From positions 62,001 through 126,000 of the forward strand of contig JABLXW010000003.1 of assembly GCA_013177945.1 (NCBI GenBank): 64,000 bases of DNA, read 5' to 3'. The stretch comes from Bacillota bacterium. Lineage in GTDB: Bacteria > Bacillota > DSM-12270 > Thermacetogeniales > Thermacetogeniaceae. The position numbers were made by a program, and so were the translations under genes. Shown piece after piece: positions 1 through 8,647 of this stretch. How positions within the stretch are numbered: position 1 is the stretch's first letter; every line of letters begins with the position of its first letter. The notes beneath the pieces were generated by a model that worked only from the letters and a program-made list of their open reading frames with translations, made no database searches and was not told the DNA's origin.

Positions 1-306
1 CTGGTGTTTCTGGTGGGAATCTGGCGCGTACCCGGCCTCCTGGTGGGGCTGCTGCTTGCCATCTTTTTTATGCTTTCCAGCAAGTCCTTCGGCATCCCCT
101 ATTTCTGGCCTTTGATTCCTTTTAACTGGGATGCGTTCAAGCAGGTTCTGCTGCGCTATCCTGTCCCTCTCCACAACCTGCGGCCGTCTGTTTTAAAGCC
201 CCAGGATGTAATCCGGCAGCCCTCTCCGGCGCTAAAGCCTGAGGAAAAAAAGGGCTCCAATTGGGGCGAAAAAGTTAGAAAAACGGGTGGCGAGGAAGAT
301 TTATAG
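1..306 (+). CDS. C-terminal end of a GerA/SpoVAF-family spore germination protein (partial)
   Basis: The frame is open at base 1, so only about the last 100 residues of a larger protein are present. The fragment starts with a hydrophobic membrane segment, followed by a proline-rich tail containing RPSVLKPQD and a charged end. GerA-type germinant receptor A subunits and SpoVAF end in this way; these are membrane proteins of the inner spore membrane involved in germination. The fragment cannot separate SpoVAF from a GerAA/GerKA paralogue. The neighbouring genes are not germination genes, so it is probably the end of an operon coming from the left. Confidence 0.6.
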   Translation: MVFLVGIWRVPGLLVGLLLAIFFMLSSKSFGIPYFWPLIPFNWDAFKQVLLRYPVPLHNLRPSVLKPQDVIRQPSPALKPEEKKGSNWGEKVRKTGGEEDL

Positions 307-340
307 GGAGCAAACCAGAAAAGGAAATCTTATTAAATAT

Positions 341-369
341 TTGCTTTTGAGGGATAATTTACCTAGAAT
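341..369 (+). promoter_or_regulatory. Weak candidate sigma-A promoter for the activase cluster
   Basis: TTGCTT at 341-346 and TAGAAT at 364-369 are 17 bp apart, 45 bp before the ATG at 414. The -10 box is good (5 of 6) but the -35 box matches only 3 of 6 positions. Confidence 0.3.
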
Positions 370-413
370 GAAGAAGGAGAAGATTTTTTTCAGAAAAGAG
401 GCTCCCAAAAAAT

Positions 414-1415
414 ATGGTTATCGTCGGAATACCCCGCGCCCTCCTGTTTTACTACTACTACCCGCTCTGGCGGGCATTTTTCACTGAGTTGGGTGTGCAA
501 GTAGTTGTTTCTCCGGTTACCAACAAAAAGATTTTGGATTCCGGTCTGCGTACCGCTCTAGACGAGGCCTGTCTTCCCGTCAAGCTTTTCTTCGGGCACG
601 TCTTGGCCCTGGCCGATCAGGTGGATTATTTATTTGTACCCCGCCTGGTCAGCGTTGAGCAGAAGGCTTATATTTGCCCGAAATTTATGGGGTTGCCCGA
701 TATGCTCCGGGCGCGGCTGCCTCACTTGCCCCCGATTATCGACCTTCCGGTGGATTTCCGTCATTCCGGGCAAACCTGGGACCATTTTTTCGAGGAGGTT
801 GGGAAGCTTTTTACCCGGGACCGCCACCTGATCCGGAGGGCCACGCAGTCGGCTTGCGAAGTTCACTCCCGTTTTCAGGAGCTTCTCGAAAGCGGCCTGC
901 TTCCGCCGGAAGCAATTTCAGTTCTGGAGAAAGGGGAAGGGGAAATTCCGGTGCAGCAGCAGAACTGCCTTTTAAAAATCGGCCTCCTCGGACATGCCTA
1001 CAACCTGTACGACCCTTTTATCAGCATGAACCTGATTAAAAAATTGCGTCAACTGGGAGCATCTGTTGTTACTGCCGACTGTTTGGCTCCAGATCTCATT
1101 GAAGAAAAGGCGAGGCGGCTTCCTAAAAGGCTGTTCTGGACGCTGGGGAAAAAAATGATCGGTGCCGCCTTAAATTTTTTTGAAAACAGGAAGCTCGATG
1201 GGATTATCTACCTCACCTCCTTTGGATGCGGCCCGGAGTCCCTGGTCGGGGAGTTGGTGGAGAGATGGGCGAAAAGACGTGCTGTGCTCCCCTTTATGCT
1301 CCTGACCATCGACGAGCATACCGGTGAGGCAGGACTTGTTACCCGTTTAGAGGCGTTTTTAGAAATGATTAAGAGGAGGAAGAAAAATGAAAATTACCTA
1401 CCCACATATGGGTAA
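414..1415 (+). CDS. Acyl-CoA dehydratase activase-related protein (DUF2229 type)
   Basis: A 333-residue protein of the family annotated as acyl-CoA dehydratase activase-related (DUF2229). It begins VGIPRALLFYYYYPLW and carries conserved cysteines in the DEACLPVK, YICPKFMG and FGCGPES segments, as expected of proteins related to the iron-sulfur subunits of 2-hydroxyacyl-CoA dehydratases. The last 29 bp overlap the next gene, which is a relative, and an ATPase activase follows, so the three form one translationally coupled unit. The Shine-Dalgarno sequence before the ATG is weak. No substrate is known for these stand-alone clusters; the family call is good but the reaction is not predictable. 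Confidence 0.8.
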   Translation: MVIVGIPRALLFYYYYPLWRAFFTELGVQVVVSPVTNKKILDSGLRTALDEACLPVKLFFGHVLALADQVDYLFVPRLVSVEQKAYICPKFMGLPDMLRARLPHLPPIIDLPVDFRHSGQTWDHFFEEVGKLFTRDRHLIRRATQSACEVHSRFQELLESGLLPPEAISVLEKGEGEIPVQQQNCLLKIGLLGHAYNLYDPFISMNLIKKLRQLGASVVTADCLAPDLIEEKARRLPKRLFWTLGKKMIGAALNFFENRKLDGIIYLTSFGCGPESLVGELVERWAKRRAVLPFMLLTIDEHTGEAGLVTRLEAFLEMIKRRKKNENYLPTYG

Positions 1416-2481
1416 CCTGTACATTGTAATCAGGGCTTTATTAACAAGCCTGGGCCTGGATTTGGTTCTGCCGCCTCCTACTTCAAACCGGACCGTGGAA
1501 CTGGGGGTCCGGTATGCTCCGGAGTTTGCCTGTTTTCCTTTGAAGCTGAATCTGGGGAACTTTCTTGAGGCGCGGGAGCTGGGAGCAGACACGATTTTGA
1601 TGGCGGGCGGGGTAGGGCCCTGCCGTTTCGGCTACTATGCTCAGGTGCAGCGGGAAATACTGAGGGATCTGGGTGTTTCCATGGAGATGGTGGTCCTGGA
1701 GCCTCCTGATACTCACTGGAGCGAACTCAAAGATAAGATCAGGTGGCTTGTAGGGGACCGGTCCTGGTGGGAAATTATCAAGGCGATCAGGTTTGCCTGG
1801 TACAAGGCAAGGGCTGTTGACCTGGTTGAGGCAAGGGTTCTTTACTTGCGGCCCCGGGTTTTTGAGCCGTTTGAGCTGGAAAGCGGCTACCGCGAGGCCC
1901 TGCGCAAGATCGATCAGGCCGCCAGCAAACGGGAACTCGACAGCGTTGTCAAGGGCTTTTTCCGTTTCTCTAACAGGCTGCCCCGGCGCTCCGGTTCCTT
2001 GCTGCGGGTAGGGCTGGTGGGAGAGATCTTCACGGTACTGGAGCCATTTGCTAATTATGATCTTGAGCGGCGGCTTGGATTGTTGGGGGTCGAAGTAACC
2101 CGAAGTATATTCTTGAGCGCCTGGATCAACGAACACCTTTTTGGAGGTTTGCTGCGGGTTAAAGGGACGAAACACGTGAAAAAACTGGCTGCTCCCTATT
2201 TGAATTTCTTCGTGGGAGGGCACGGCAGGGAGACGGTTGGCTCTACTGTTGACTTTGCCCGGCAGGGTTACGACGGAGTTGTTCATGTGGCTCCTTTTAC
2301 CTGCATGCCCGAGATCGTTGCCCATTCGGTTCTTCCTTCTGTTACGAAAGATTACGGCATCCCCACCTTAACTTTCTATCTGGATGAGCAGTCCGGGGAG
2401 GCAGGAATTCAGACAAGGCTTGAGGCGTTTGTGGATTTAATCTCAGCGCGCCGGGAAAGAGTGAGAAAGGAGAAGCACTAG
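1387..2481 (+). CDS. 2-hydroxyacyl-CoA dehydratase-like (COG3580-type) protein
   Basis: A 364-residue relative of the preceding protein. The N-terminus reads MKITYPHMGNLYIVIRALL, and the conserved cysteine segments EFACFPLK, GGVGPCRFGYY and FTCMPE are present; such cysteines could ligate a 4Fe-4S cluster, as in HgdA/HgdB-type subunits. The C-terminus has the TFYLDEQSGEAGIQTRLEAF motif shared with its neighbour. The start is preceded by AAGAGGAGGAAGAAAA, a strong ribosome binding site inside the upstream gene. The stop is one base from the ATG of the ATPase gene. Function as a dehydratase is inferred from the family; no dedicated substrate subunits are visible nearby. Confidence 0.8.
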   Translation: MKITYPHMGNLYIVIRALLTSLGLDLVLPPPTSNRTVELGVRYAPEFACFPLKLNLGNFLEARELGADTILMAGGVGPCRFGYYAQVQREILRDLGVSMEMVVLEPPDTHWSELKDKIRWLVGDRSWWEIIKAIRFAWYKARAVDLVEARVLYLRPRVFEPFELESGYREALRKIDQAASKRELDSVVKGFFRFSNRLPRRSGSLLRVGLVGEIFTVLEPFANYDLERRLGLLGVEVTRSIFLSAWINEHLFGGLLRVKGTKHVKKLAAPYLNFFVGGHGRETVGSTVDFARQGYDGVVHVAPFTCMPEIVAHSVLPSVTKDYGIPTLTFYLDEQSGEAGIQTRLEAFVDLISARRERVRKEKH

Positions 2482-2482
2482 G

Positions 2483-3484
2483 ATGGACCTTTTTTTGGGA
2501 ATTGATGTGGGTTCGGTCAGCACCAACCTGGTCTTGCTCGATCCTGCAGGAGAGCCCTATTTGACGCCGCTTTATCTCCGGACCCAGGGCCGGCCAATTG
2601 CCGTTCTGCAACAGGGGCTTGCGCTTTTGCGCGAGCAGCTTTCCTCCCGGGACCGGGTCTGCGCTGTGGGAACCACTGGAAGCGCGCGTTTTCTGGCCGG
2701 GGTCCTGGTTGGGGCGGACATTGTCAAAAACGAGATTACGGCCCACGCCGTGGCTGCCCTCCATCTTGTGCCCGATGTCCGGACGATTTTCGAGATCGGG
2801 GGCCAGGACTCGAAGATCATTATCTTAAGGGATGGAATTGTGGTGGATTTTGCCATGAATACGGTCTGCGCTGCGGGAACAGGCTCCTTCTTGGACCAGC
2901 AGGCTTTTCGCCTCAACCTCTCCATCGAGGAATTTGGAGCCCTCGCAAAAGATGCCACCAACCCCGTCAGGATCGCGGGCCGGTGCACCGTTTTTGCGGA
3001 GTCCGACATGATCCACAAGCAGCAAATGGGACATCCCCTGCCTGATATTATTGCCGGTCTTTGTGAGGCTTTGGTGCGCAACTATTTAAATAATGTCGGA
3101 AAGGGGAAGGAAATCCTTCCTCCTGTTGTCTTTCAGGGTGGTGTCGCCGCAAATTTGGGGATGCGGGCCGCCTTTGAAAAGGTATTGAAAACGGAAATTA
3201 TCGTCCCTCCTTACTTTAACGTGATGGGGGCTTACGGCGCGGCGCTGCTGGCACGGGATTATGCGAAAGAAGGAGGGCAAACCAGTTTTCGCGGATTTCA
3301 GGTGGCCACCCTCCAGTTTCAGCCCAGGAGTTTTGAGTGCAAGGGGTGCTCCAATGCCTGCGAAGTAATCGAAATCAGAGAAGGAAAACGGGTGCTGGCG
3401 CGCTGGGGGGATCGCTGCGGGCGCTGGGGAAGCTCCGTGACCGGGGCCGAAGAGGTGAACGAGGAGGCTAAGTCGATTTCTTAA
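2483..3484 (+). CDS. BadF/BadG/HgdC-family ATPase, acyl-CoA dehydratase activase
   Basis: A 333-residue ASKHA-fold ATPase. The phosphate-binding motif GIDVGSVSTN lies at residues 6-15. The two cysteines that in HgdC bridge a single 4Fe-4S cluster between monomers are present at Cys129 (NTVCAAGTGSF) and Cys168 (GRCTVFAESD). In the family this dimer couples ATP hydrolysis to injection of a low-potential electron into the dehydratase or benzoyl-CoA reductase component. The C-terminal extension adds more cysteines (CKGCSNAC and GDRCGRWG), possibly a further metal site. It is the third gene of the cluster and very probably the partner of the two upstream proteins. Confidence 0.85.
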   Translation: MDLFLGIDVGSVSTNLVLLDPAGEPYLTPLYLRTQGRPIAVLQQGLALLREQLSSRDRVCAVGTTGSARFLAGVLVGADIVKNEITAHAVAALHLVPDVRTIFEIGGQDSKIIILRDGIVVDFAMNTVCAAGTGSFLDQQAFRLNLSIEEFGALAKDATNPVRIAGRCTVFAESDMIHKQQMGHPLPDIIAGLCEALVRNYLNNVGKGKEILPPVVFQGGVAANLGMRAAFEKVLKTEIIVPPYFNVMGAYGAALLARDYAKEGGQTSFRGFQVATLQFQPRSFECKGCSNACEVIEIREGKRVLARWGDRCGRWGSSVTGAEEVNEEAKSIS

Positions 3485-3533
3485 TTTAATCTCTCAGGGA
3501 TCTTTTATAATCCAGCATGTTCTCCGGGAAAGG

Positions 3534-3563
3534 TTGACGCCTGGTGAGCCCACCCGGTAAAAT
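3534..3563 (+). promoter_or_regulatory. Candidate sigma-A promoter for the TrpB2 gene
   Basis: TTGACG at 3534-3539 and TAAAAT at 3558-3563 are separated by 18 bp, giving 5 of 6 matches in each box. It lies 49 bp before the ATG at 3612 and separates this gene from the activase cluster. Confidence 0.6.
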
Positions 3564-3593
3564 ACAGGTGTCAGCCTTTCTTTATTCATGAAT

Positions 3594-3620
3594 GAGGAGA
3601 GATGAGAAAAGATGAGCGAG
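3594..3620 (+). promoter_or_regulatory. GAG-repeat site over the TrpB2 ribosome binding site (possible TRAP site)
   Basis: GAG triplets start at 3594, 3599, 3604, 3614 and 3618, with AAG at 3609, so most are exactly 5 nt apart. TRAP is known to bind (G/U)AG triplets separated by 2-3 nt in RNA. The run covers the only plausible Shine-Dalgarno sequence (GAGGAGAG) and the ATG at 3612, where binding would block translation. There are fewer triplets than the roughly 11 of classical sites. The link to TRAP is an inference supported by the tryptophan-related gene and by a similar array before trpE. Confidence 0.45.
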
Positions 3621-4967
3621 ACGAAGGTTACGCTGGAAGAGAAGGAGATTCCGCAGGCCTGGTATAATATCCAGGCGGATATGCCCGAGCTTCCCCCTCC
3701 GCCCTTAAACCCCGCCACCCGCCAGCCGGTTGCTCCCGAGGATCTGGCGGCGATTTTTCCACCTGATCTGATTGCCCAGGAGGTTGCCCGGGAGCGCTGG
3801 ATCGAAATTCCCGGCGAAGTGCTGGACATTTATCGTTTGTGGAGACCGACTCCCCTTTACCGTGCAAAGCGGCTGGAAGAGGCGCTCCGGACACCGGCAA
3901 AGATTTTCTACAAGTATGAAGGTGTCAGTCCTGCCGGAAGCCATAAACCCAACACTGCTGTCGCGCAAGTCTATTACAACAAAAAGGCAGGAATCAGACG
4001 TCTGACTACCGAAACGGGGGCCGGGCAGTGGGGGAGCGCTCTCAGTCTCGCTTGCAGCTTCTTCGGGCTGGACTGTACGGTTTACATGGTGCGGGTGAGT
4101 TATGAGCAGAAACCCTACCGCCGCTCCTTTATGGAAGTTTACGGGGCGCGGGTGATTCCGAGCCCCAGCCCTGAAACGGCAGCAGGACTGAGGGTTTTGG
4201 CCGAACACCCGGACTCGCTGGGGAGCCTGGGGATCGCGATCAGCGAAGCGGTTGAAGATGCAGCCCGGCACGAAGACACGAATTATTCTTTGGGGAGCGT
4301 TTTGAACCACGTCCTCCTGCACCAGACCATAATCGGCCTGGAGGCGAGGTCGCAAATGGAAAAGGCCGGTTTTTATCCAGACATAGTAATCGGCTGCCAT
4401 GGCGGGGGGAGCAATTTTGCCGGTCTGGCCTTTCCCTTTTTACGGGACAAGTTTCAGGGAAAGAAGATCCGGGTCGTTGCCGTCGAGCCCCTGGCCTGCC
4501 CCACTTTAACAAAAGGGGAGTACCTCTACGATTTCGGGGATACGGCGGGATTAACCCCTTTGATGAGAATGTATACCCTGGGTCACGATTTCGTTCCACC
4601 CGGCATTCATGCCGGGGGTCTCCGCTACCATGGAGCGGCACCACTGGTGAGCAAGCTTTATCATGATGGCTACATTGAGGCTCGGGCTTACGGCCAGACG
4701 GACGTTTTCCGGAGCGCGGTCCTTTTTGCCCGAACGGAAGGGATTCTTCCCGCTCCCGAGTCTGCCCACGCCATTCATGCGGCTGTTGTCGAGGCGGAGG
4801 CGGCGCGGGAGGCGGGAGAGAAGAAGGTTATTCTTTTTAACCTGAGCGGGCACGGCCATTTCGACCTCACGGCGTACGATGCTTACCTGGAAAACAGGCT
4901 TGACAACATCACCTTTTCCCCGGAAATGCTGGCAGAGAGCCTGAAAACCGTTCCCAAGCTTGACTGA
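3612..4967 (+). CDS. TrpB2-type tryptophan synthase beta-like enzyme (PLP dependent)
   Basis: A 451-residue protein with the long N-terminus typical of the TrpB2 (COG1350) branch, clearly distinct from the TrpB1 encoded at 27565. The PLP-binding lysine is Lys112 in [10 protein letters not shown]; the phosphate-binding glycine loop is CHGGGSNF, and the C-terminal [11 protein letters not shown] motif is present. TrpB2 enzymes condense indole with serine (or phosphoserine in some archaeal cases) and are thought to salvage indole. The gene is a single transcription unit: its own promoter lies upstream and a hairpin follows. A GAG-triplet run overlaps its start, suggesting control by tryptophan. 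Confidence 0.9.
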   Translation: MSETKVTLEEKEIPQAWYNIQADMPELPPPPLNPATRQPVAPEDLAAIFPPDLIAQEVARERWIEIPGEVLDIYRLWRPTPLYRAKRLEEALRTPAKIFYKYEGVSPAGSHKPNTAVAQVYYNKKAGIRRLTTETGAGQWGSALSLACSFFGLDCTVYMVRVSYEQKPYRRSFMEVYGARVIPSPSPETAAGLRVLAEHPDSLGSLGIAISEAVEDAARHEDTNYSLGSVLNHVLLHQTIIGLEARSQMEKAGFYPDIVIGCHGGGSNFAGLAFPFLRDKFQGKKIRVVAVEPLACPTLTKGEYLYDFGDTAGLTPLMRMYTLGHDFVPPGIHAGGLRYHGAAPLVSKLYHDGYIEARAYGQTDVFRSAVLFARTEGILPAPESAHAIHAAVVEAEAAREAGEKKVILFNLSGHGHFDLTAYDAYLENRLDNITFSPEMLAESLKTVPKLD

Positions 4968-4990
4968 GCTTCAGGAGAAAGGATTGCAGA

Positions 4991-5012
4991 GGGGCCGCCT
5001 GAGGGCGGCCCC
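4991..5012 (+). terminator. Hairpin terminator after the TrpB2 gene
   Basis: GGGGCCGCC at 4991-4999 pairs perfectly with GGCGGCCCC at 5004-5012 around a TGAG loop. The following sequence is only moderately T-rich, so termination strength is uncertain. Confidence 0.55.
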
Positions 5013-5027
5013 TTCACATCTGGTTCG

Positions 5028-5057
5028 TTGACACCCCCAGGATGAGCGTGTTAGAAT
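5028..5057 (+). promoter_or_regulatory. Sigma-A promoter for lysA
   Basis: TTGACA at 5028-5033 (perfect) and TAGAAT at 5052-5057 (5 of 6) are 18 bp apart. Transcription would begin near 5064, which argues against the GTG at 5067 as start and for the ATG at 5112. Confidence 0.7.
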
Positions 5058-5111
5058 AACCTAAATGTGGAGAGATCAGGTCTGGAGCGGGAGGAAAGGA
5101 GCTTTTGTTGC

Positions 5112-6449
5112 ATGAAGCTGCACGGAACCATGCGCATTAACCCTCAGGGTCATCTTGAAATCGGCGGCTGCAGCGTTGTCGAACTTGCCCGTACCTTTGG
5201 AACTCCTCTTTACATTCTGGACGAGGCCCTGATCCGGAAAAATTGCCGGGAGTATTACGGGGCCTTTGCCGGGGGAGAGAACCCTGACGGTGTTCTTTAC
5301 GCGGCAAAGGCTTTTATGGCTCAGGCAATTTGCAAAATCGTGGAATCGGAGGGTTTGGGGCTCGATGTTGTTTCGGGAGGAGAGCTTTATGTTGCCTTAA
5401 AGGCGAAATTTCCTCCCGAGAAGATCTTTCTGCACGGCAACAACAAATCACCGGCCGAGTTGCAGTTCGCCCTCGAGAGCGGTGTGGGCCGGATTGTGGT
5501 CGACAACTTCTACGAACTGGAGCTTCTCAACCGCCTGGCCGGTGAGAGAGGGTGTCGCCCCCCGGTGTTATTGCGGATTGCCCCTGGCATCGAGGCTCAC
5601 AGCCATGCCTACATTAAGACGGGGCAGCTGGATTCGAAGTTCGGCTTTACCCTCGCAAACGGGGATGCTTTGCGCGCCGTTCGGAGGGCCCTCGCCGCGG
5701 ATCACCTCGATCTCAAGGGGCTTCACTGCCATATCGGTTCGCAGATCTTTGAACTGGATGCCTTTCGGGAGGCGGCCCGCGTCATGGTGGATTTTCTCCA
5801 GGAGGTTCGCGAACAAACGGGTTGGGCCGCCTCAGAACTGGACCTGGGAGGGGGCCTTGGAATTTACTACAGTGCCGGCGATACCCCTCCAGCGATCGGG
5901 GAATATGCCCGCGCCATTCGTGAGAGCGTGGATGAGTCGTGCCGGAAGTGGGATTTTCCGCGTCCCAAGCTCTTCGTGGAACCCGGGCGTTCAATTGTCG
6001 GCCCTGCAGGAACCACGGTTTATACAATTGGTGCCGTCAAGGAAATCCCGGGTGTTCGCAAGTATGTGGCCGTTGACGGGGGAATGACCGACAACCCGCG
6101 CCCTGCCCTCTATCAGGCGAAATATGAAGGGGTGGTGGCAAATAAGGCAAAGGAGCCGGTGCAGGAGGTGGTTTCCATTACGGGAAGGTGCTGTGAATCA
6201 GGGGATATGCTGATCTGGGACCTTTCTGTGCCCAGGGTGGAACCTGGCGATCTTCTGGCAATCTCCTGTACAGGCGCGTACAATTATTCCATGTCCAGCA
6301 ATTACAACTGCCTCCCTCGCCCTGCCGTTGTCCTGGTTTGCGACGGGAACGCGGATCTCATTGTCGCGAGGGAAACCTATGAAGATCTGATAGAACATCA
6401 CCTTATCCCGGAGCGCCTCTTGCTTCGTTCCTGCTGCACGCGGGGCTAG
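5112..6449 (+). CDS. lysA: Diaminopimelate decarboxylase
   Basis: This PLP enzyme of the alanine-racemase fold converts meso-diaminopimelate to lysine, the last step of lysine biosynthesis. The PLP lysine is in LYAAKAF; HIGSQI, the glycine-rich DLGGGLGI, the EPGRSIV and the CESGD motifs are all present in order. From the ATG at 5112 the protein is 445 residues, normal for the family. This start has AGGAAAGGAG 10 nt upstream, whereas an in-frame GTG at 5067 has no such site and sits at the predicted transcription start. No lysine riboswitch is visible in the short leader. Confidence 0.93.
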   Translation: MKLHGTMRINPQGHLEIGGCSVVELARTFGTPLYILDEALIRKNCREYYGAFAGGENPDGVLYAAKAFMAQAICKIVESEGLGLDVVSGGELYVALKAKFPPEKIFLHGNNKSPAELQFALESGVGRIVVDNFYELELLNRLAGERGCRPPVLLRIAPGIEAHSHAYIKTGQLDSKFGFTLANGDALRAVRRALAADHLDLKGLHCHIGSQIFELDAFREAARVMVDFLQEVREQTGWAASELDLGGGLGIYYSAGDTPPAIGEYARAIRESVDESCRKWDFPRPKLFVEPGRSIVGPAGTTVYTIGAVKEIPGVRKYVAVDGGMTDNPRPALYQAKYEGVVANKAKEPVQEVVSITGRCCESGDMLIWDLSVPRVEPGDLLAISCTGAYNYSMSSNYNCLPRPAVVLVCDGNADLIVARETYEDLIEHHLIPERLLLRSCCTRG

Positions 6450-6491
6450 TGGGGGTTTCAAAAAGGGCCGGAAGCGCAGGGAGGGGGCCGT

Positions 6492-8633
6492 GTGGAAGTA
6501 ATCACAACCCATACCAATACCGACTTTGACGGCTTTGCCGGAATGATTGCGGCGCGCAAGCTTTACCCCGGCGCCGAAATCGTCCTGAGCGGTCACACCC
6601 AGCCCAATGTTCGGAGCTATATGGCCCTCTACAAAGACGTCTGGTTTCCGTTAAGGGTTTCGGAACTTCCTCCGGCCGGGATCAGGCGGCTGGTTCTCGT
6701 GGATACTGCAAATTCTGAAAGGCTGGGGAACCTGCGCGATCTTGCGGCAAGAGCCGAAGAAATTCACATATACGACCACCATCCTTCCCTCCCCGGGGAT
6801 TTGAAAGCTGCTTTTTCTTGTATTGAACCGATCGGTGCGGCAACGACAATCCTGGTCGAACTTTTAAAAAAAAGGGGTTTGCCGGTTGACCCTTTAGAGG
6901 CCACCCTTTTTTGTCTGGGAATTTACGAAGACACCGGTTCTCTTACCTTTCCTTCCACGACCCCGCGGGACGCGGAGGCTGCAGCCTTTCTGCTGCGCTG
7001 CGGGGCCAATTTGAACGTTGTCTCCAGTTACCTCGGTTACCCTTTGACGCCGGAGCAGAGAAGGTTGCTGCAAAAGCTGCTTGAAACAGGGCGGATTTCG
7101 GTAATTCACGGGCTGCGGATTTTTGTGACAAAGGCCAGGGAAAACCACTACATCCGGGGGTTGGATTTCCTGACCCACAAGATCGGCGAGATTGAAGACT
7201 TTGACGCGATTTTTACCCTCGTGCAAATGGTGGACCGGGTTTATCTGGTTGCGAGAAGCAAAACGAAGCTCCTTCGCGTTAACGAAATTCTTGGGGCCTG
7301 GCGGGGCGGGGGCCATGAACAGGCTGCATCTGCCATGGTGCGAAATGCCGATCTGGACGAAATCGAGCGGCAACTTTATGATTTTCTTCGTCAAAAGACG
7401 GAGCCGGGGCCGCTTGCCCGGGATCTCATGACAACACCGGTAAAAACAATTACACCCCTGACCTCCCTGAAGGAAGCAGGCCAGGTAATGCTGCGATACG
7501 GCCACTCCGGACTGCCCGTTGTCGAGGACGGGCGGCTGGTAGGGCTGATTTCCAGGCGGGATGTGGATAGAGCGCGCCAGTATGGTCTGGAGCACGCCCC
7601 TGTAAAGGGATACATGAGCAGGCAGATCGTGGCGATTCATCCGGAGACGACACTTGCGGAGATTCAGCAGCTTCTGGTAGAATACGACGTTGGACGGCTG
7701 CCTGTGCTTGGCCAGGAGGGGCAGATTCTCGGGATTGTTTCCCGGAGTGATGTTCTAAAGGTTTTGCACCAGGGGAAGTATCTTCACCCTTACCGGATTC
7801 TTTATTTAAGCGGAGATGCCGCTGACCAGGTCGTGTACGGAAGGAGCTGGAACATTTCCGGGCTGATGGAGCGGCGCCTGCCCCGATTCCTGCTGGAGTT
7901 TTTCCGGGAAAGCGGGATGCTCGGTGAGAAGCACGGGGCTTCAGTTTACCTTGCAGGAGATTTTGTAAGGGATCTTTTGCGGGGCGAGCCCGGCGCCCGG
8001 CTGGAAATCGTTGTTGAAGGCGGCTTCGAATTTATTCAGAAGCTGGGAGCGTACCTGAAGCAGCCTGTTTTAGGGGAGATTTCGCCGGATGGCCTCCAGC
8101 CTGTCTTTTTTGCGCTTCCCTCTGGTTATGCTGTTGCGGTGAATCTCGCCCGGGCCGAGTTTTACGAGTATCCGGCAACCCAGTTCAAGGCAGAATGCTC
8201 CTCCCTGCGCCACGATCTCTACCGGAGAGACTTTACCATTAACACTCTAGCTGTTGCTCTAAACCCTCCCTGCTTTGCTCAGCTGCTTGATTTCTTCGGG
8301 GGGCAGCGGGATTTGCTTAAAGGTTTGATTCGCGTGCTTCACAACTTCAGTTTTGTGGAGGATCCTCTGCGGATTTTACGCGCCTTGAGGCTTGAGCAGG
8401 CTCTGGGTTACCGCCTCGAAAGGCAGACGCAAATCCTCCTTGAAAATGCGGTTGCAGAGCATTTTCTTGAAAGGGTTCCCCCTGCCCGCATCAAGGATGA
8501 GCTTGAGGAGTGCCTGCGCGAAAAAAACCGCGCCGGGATCCTGCAACGGTTCGAAACTTTTAAACTGTGGGATCAGATTGCCGGGCTTTTAAGCGAAGAG
8601 GACTTGAGGGAAGTCTTAAACGGAAAGCCCTGA
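6492..8633 (+). CDS. DHH-CBS-tRNA nucleotidyltransferase fusion (A-adding type)
   Basis: A 713-residue fusion. Residues 1-300 are a DHH phosphoesterase with its first metal motif in TNTDFDGFA and DHH at 95-97, ending in the DHHA1-type GGGHEQAAS. Two CBS domains follow (about 310-430), with DLMTTPVKTI and the second repeat at GYMSRQIVAIHPETT. The C-terminal half is a class II nucleotidyltransferase/poly(A) polymerase head with LAGDFVRDLL and RRDFTINTLA. In bacteria that split CCA addition, proteins with this architecture add the terminal A of tRNA; the DHH and CBS parts may sense or remove nucleotides. Start is GTG after GGAGGGGG. It is far longer than ordinary CCA enzymes (about 400-450 residues). 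Confidence 0.88.
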   Translation: MEVITTHTNTDFDGFAGMIAARKLYPGAEIVLSGHTQPNVRSYMALYKDVWFPLRVSELPPAGIRRLVLVDTANSERLGNLRDLAARAEEIHIYDHHPSLPGDLKAAFSCIEPIGAATTILVELLKKRGLPVDPLEATLFCLGIYEDTGSLTFPSTTPRDAEAAAFLLRCGANLNVVSSYLGYPLTPEQRRLLQKLLETGRISVIHGLRIFVTKARENHYIRGLDFLTHKIGEIEDFDAIFTLVQMVDRVYLVARSKTKLLRVNEILGAWRGGGHEQAASAMVRNADLDEIERQLYDFLRQKTEPGPLARDLMTTPVKTITPLTSLKEAGQVMLRYGHSGLPVVEDGRLVGLISRRDVDRARQYGLEHAPVKGYMSRQIVAIHPETTLAEIQQLLVEYDVGRLPVLGQEGQILGIVSRSDVLKVLHQGKYLHPYRILYLSGDAADQVVYGRSWNISGLMERRLPRFLLEFFRESGMLGEKHGASVYLAGDFVRDLLRGEPGARLEIVVEGGFEFIQKLGAYLKQPVLGEISPDGLQPVFFALPSGYAVAVNLARAEFYEYPATQFKAECSSLRHDLYRRDFTINTLAVALNPPCFAQLLDFFGGQRDLLKGLIRVLHNFSFVEDPLRILRALRLEQALGYRLERQTQILLENAVAEHFLERVPPARIKDELEECLREKNRAGILQRFETFKLWDQIAGLLSEEDLREVLNGKP

Positions 8634-8647
8634 AAGCGAGGTTGACC

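Noticed and set aside
4968-5111. Lysine riboswitch before lysA
   Set aside because: A terminator-like hairpin and a sigma-A promoter fill the region, leaving a leader of about 48 nt. The lysC gene likewise has no leader.
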